Origin: Desulfobacterales bacterium
GTDB lineage: Bacteria; Desulfobacterota; Desulfobacteria; Desulfobacterales; Desulfosalsimonadaceae
NCBI GenBank assembly: GCA_018334855.1
Contig: JAGXLE010000065.1
Location: 1-7,568, forward strand
Direction: 5' to 3'
Length of the DNA: 7,568 nucleotides
In this document: one piece after another, positions 5,797 to 7,568 of the stretch
Position numbering within the stretch: the first letter of the stretch is position 1
Layout: each line of letters begins with the position of its first letter
Made by a program: the position numbers and the translations under genes
Notes under the pieces: model-generated
Seen by the model: only the letters and a program-made list of their open reading frames with translations
Databases searched by the model: none
Told to the model about the DNA's origin: nothing

Positions 5797-5821
5797 AAAA
5801 CGGGCAATTTGCCCGTTTTTT
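5797..5821 (+). terminator. intrinsic terminator between tRNA-Gly and rimP
   Basis: AAAACGGGCA (5797-5806) pairs with TGCCCGTTTT (5810-5819) around a three-base loop. The T-run covers 5816-5821, followed by ATTTAT. The A-run on the left makes it potentially bidirectional. It ends only 20 bases before the rimP start, and no good promoter is seen after it. Confidence 0.85.
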
Positions 5822-5831
5822 ATTTATATGC

Positions 5832-5844
5832 AGGAATACAGGTG
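5832..5844 (+). promoter_or_regulatory. ribosome binding site and GTG start of rimP
   Basis: AGGA (5832-5835) lies six bases before GTG at 5842. The frame is open further upstream to another GTG at 5728, but that start would run the protein through the terminator hairpin and adds residues unlike RimP. The GTG at 5842 is therefore preferred. Confidence 0.7.
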
Positions 5845-6378
5845 AAACAGAAAGGCAGAAAACATAATCCTGAAAAACAGGAATCACAAATCGGCCCCAC
5901 GCTCTCGCAAAACGAGGTGCTCAAACTGGTGTGGAACCTGGCTGAACCTTTGTGCGCGGCAGAGGGCATGGAGTTAATCCATGTGGAATACCGGCGCGAA
6001 CCCGGAGGGTGGGTTCTGCGCCTTTTTATAGAAAAACCCGGAGGCGTGAGCATAGAGGACTGCACGACGATATCCCGGCAGCTCGGGGATCTTCTCGACA
6101 TCAAGCTGGATGCCGATTTCCCCTACACGCTGGAAGTATCATCGCCCGGCCCGCAAAGACCTCTGTCTAAAAAATCGGATTTCACCCGCTTTGCCGGGTC
6201 AAACGTCCGTATAAGAACAAGCACCCCGCTGGGCGGGCAGAAAAATTTCAAAGGTGTCCTTGAAGGCTTTGACGATGATAAAATCAGACTGACACTAAAC
6301 CAGGAAACCATTGTCATACCTTACCGGGAAATCACTAAAGCCAGACTGGTCAATTATCACGGAGACGACAAATGCTGA
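5842..6378 (+). CDS. rimP: ribosome maturation factor RimP
   Basis: RimP binds free 30S subunits and helps their late assembly, notably around S12 and the central pseudoknot. The 178-aa product from the GTG at 5842 has a charged, probably disordered head of about 20 residues, longer than in E. coli (150 aa). The N-terminal alpha/beta domain follows (GMELIHVEYRREPGGWVLRL, 42-61; VSIEDCTTISRQLGDLLD), then the family signature YTLEVSSPGPQRPL (95-108). The C-terminal Sm/SH3-like barrel is about 115-172 (NFKGVLEGFDDDKIRLTL, IVIPYREITKARLV). The canonical signature has L at P104 (SSPGLDRPL); here it reads SSPGPQRPL, a mild variation. nusA overlaps its last seven bases, giving tight coupling. Upstream are a tRNA gene and a terminator, so expression may depend on readthrough. 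Confidence 0.93.
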   Translation: MKQKGRKHNPEKQESQIGPTLSQNEVLKLVWNLAEPLCAAEGMELIHVEYRREPGGWVLRLFIEKPGGVSIEDCTTISRQLGDLLDIKLDADFPYTLEVSSPGPQRPLSKKSDFTRFAGSNVRIRTSTPLGGQKNFKGVLEGFDDDKIRLTLNQETIVIPYREITKARLVNYHGDDKC

Positions 6379-7568
6379 TAACGGACATGAAACGCGTCAT
6401 TGAACAGGTTAGCCGGGACAAGGGCATCGACTTCTATGTCCTGGTCAAAACACTGGAAGAAGCCTTGCGCTCCGCGGTCAAAAAAAAATTCGGCAATAAA
6501 ATCGATATAGAAATACAGTATAACGAGGAAAGCGGGGAACTGGAAGTTTTTCAGTTCAAAAACGTGGTCGAGGAGATATCGGACCCGGACTTTGAAATAA
6601 GCCTGGAAGAAGGACGAAAGCTTGACCCGGAATGCGAAATCGGAGACAGTCTCGGCACAAAAATGGATACCACAACATTTGGCCGGATAGCGGCCCAGTC
6701 GGCCAAGCAGGTGATAATACAGAAGCTCAAAGCCGCCGAACGAAGCGTGGTATATGAAAACTTCATCAACCGCAAAGGCGAAATTATAAACGGCATAGTA
6801 CAGCGGGTAAGCCGAAACGAAATTATTGTAAATCTCGGCCAGGCCGAAGCCGTACTGCCCAAGCGTGAACAGATCCCAAACGAGACATACCGCCGCGGAG
6901 ACCGCATAAGGGCTTATATCATAAAAGTTCACGATGAAAGCCGCGGACCGCAGATTGTTCTGTCGCGCACCCACCCGGAATTTCTGATCAACCTGTTTAA
7001 AACAGAAGTACCGGAAATAACCGAAGGAATGGTGGGCGTTATAAACGCAGCCCGGGAAGCGGGCAGCCGCGGAAAGATCGCGGTCAAATCAAACGATCCC
7101 GATATTGATCCGGTAGGCGCCTGCGTGGGCATGAAAGGAAGCAGGGTACAAAGCGTGGTACAGGAGCTAAAGGGCGAGAAAATCGATATAATTCCCTGGC
7201 ACATAGATCCGGCAAAATTTGTGTGCAACGCTCTGGCGCCGGCCGAAATCTCAAGGGTGATCATCGACGAAGTCAATCAGGCAATGGAAGTGGTGGTACC
7301 CGATGATTCCCTGTCAATTGCCATAGGCAAACAGGGACAGAACGTAAGGCTGGCCTCCAGGCTTACCGGCTGGCATCTTGATGTAATAAGTGAAACGCGT
7401 TATAATGAAGGTTTGCAGTCCGGATTCCAGTCCATGATTAAACTGCCGGGCATGGACGAATCACTGGCCAAGCTTTTGTTCGGCAAAGGCTATTTTTCAG
7501 TAGAAGATTTAAGCAAGGCGACAGCCGAAGAGCTGGCCCAGGAAATATCGATTTCCGAGCAGGAGGCC
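6372..7568 (+). CDS. nusA: transcription termination/antitermination protein NusA (3' end beyond window)
   Basis: NusA binds RNA polymerase, prolongs pauses, aids hairpin termination and, with other Nus factors, rRNA antitermination. The window holds 399 codons and no stop. Domains in order: the RNA-polymerase-binding N domain (about 1-125; KTLEEALRSAVKKKFG near 26-41), an S1 domain (about 135-200; GEIINGIVQRVSRNEIIVNL), KH1 with its GMKG loop at 253-256 (DIDPVGACVGMKGSRVQSVV), KH2 with GKQG at 319-322 (SLSIAIGKQGQNVRLASRL), and the start of a C-terminal helix-hairpin-helix region from about 358 (LPGMDESLAKLLFGKGY). That tail goes beyond the short Bacillus form (about 370 aa). The ATG at 6372 overlaps the rimP stop by seven bases and follows GGAG (6361-6364) with a seven-base spacing. 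The usual next genes (ylxR, infB) would lie beyond the edge. Confidence 0.96.
   Translation, partial: MLITDMKRVIEQVSRDKGIDFYVLVKTLEEALRSAVKKKFGNKIDIEIQYNEESGELEVFQFKNVVEEISDPDFEISLEEGRKLDPECEIGDSLGTKMDTTTFGRIAAQSAKQVIIQKLKAAERSVVYENFINRKGEIINGIVQRVSRNEIIVNLGQAEAVLPKREQIPNETYRRGDRIRAYIIKVHDESRGPQIVLSRTHPEFLINLFKTEVPEITEGMVGVINAAREAGSRGKIAVKSNDPDIDPVGACVGMKGSRVQSVVQELKGEKIDIIPWHIDPAKFVCNALAPAEISRVIIDEVNQAMEVVVPDDSLSIAIGKQGQNVRLASRLTGWHLDVISETRYNEGLQSGFQSMIKLPGMDESLAKLLFGKGYFSVEDLSKATAEELAQEISISEQEA

Noticed and set aside
5728..5841. Upstream GTG at 5728 as the rimP start
   Set aside because: It would translate through the spacer hairpin arms and the intrinsic terminator, adds 38 residues unlike RimP, and lacks a ribosome site. 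The GTG at 5842 has AGGA at good spacing.

Overview
The window is a housekeeping stretch of a bacterial chromosome built around translation and transcription genes. It looks Gram-negative and most likely Desulfobacterota. That is an inference from the style of the PheS, L20, RimP and NusA proteins, the gene order and the free use of ATA for isoleucine; no rRNA is present to confirm it. I see no mobile element, CRISPR array, broken gene or accessory cluster.

Layout. At the left edge (1-137, minus strand) is the start of a YkgJ-type cysteine-cluster gene. A divergent intergenic region (138-333) carries a candidate promoter in each direction and a 12-bp palindrome. infC (IF3) follows on the plus strand and appears to begin with the very rare codon ATA behind a perfect Shine-Dalgarno. 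A strong intrinsic terminator and then a new candidate promoter separate infC from rpmI (L35) and rplT (L20). Next come pheS and pheT (both subunits of phenylalanyl-tRNA synthetase) and a small MerR-like regulator gene, and a weak terminator closes this unit. In many proteobacteria ihfA lies between pheT and the merR gene; here it is absent.

The second unit starts with a consensus-like promoter driving tRNA-Gly(CCC). A spacer with a hairpin and a strong intrinsic terminator follows, then rimP (30S maturation) and nusA (transcription elongation and antitermination), which overlap by 7 bases. nusA runs off the right edge. This resembles the E. coli metY-rimP-nusA-infB operon, with a glycine tRNA in place of the initiator tRNA. 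No promoter is obvious after the terminator, so rimP-nusA may depend on readthrough from the tRNA promoter.

How the genes work together: IF3 controls start-codon fidelity, L35 and L20 are early-assembly 50S proteins, PheST charges tRNA-Phe, RimP matures the 30S subunit, and NusA couples transcription with termination and antitermination.

The observations most worth following are regulatory: the AUA start of infC (likely IF3 autoregulation), the split of the classic infC-rpmI-rplT operon, and a six-fold recurrence of CGGGCA/TGCCCG in the tRNA acceptor stem, the spacer hairpin and the terminator upstream of rimP. The last could allow alternative terminator and antiterminator folds. I did not find a wholly new system.
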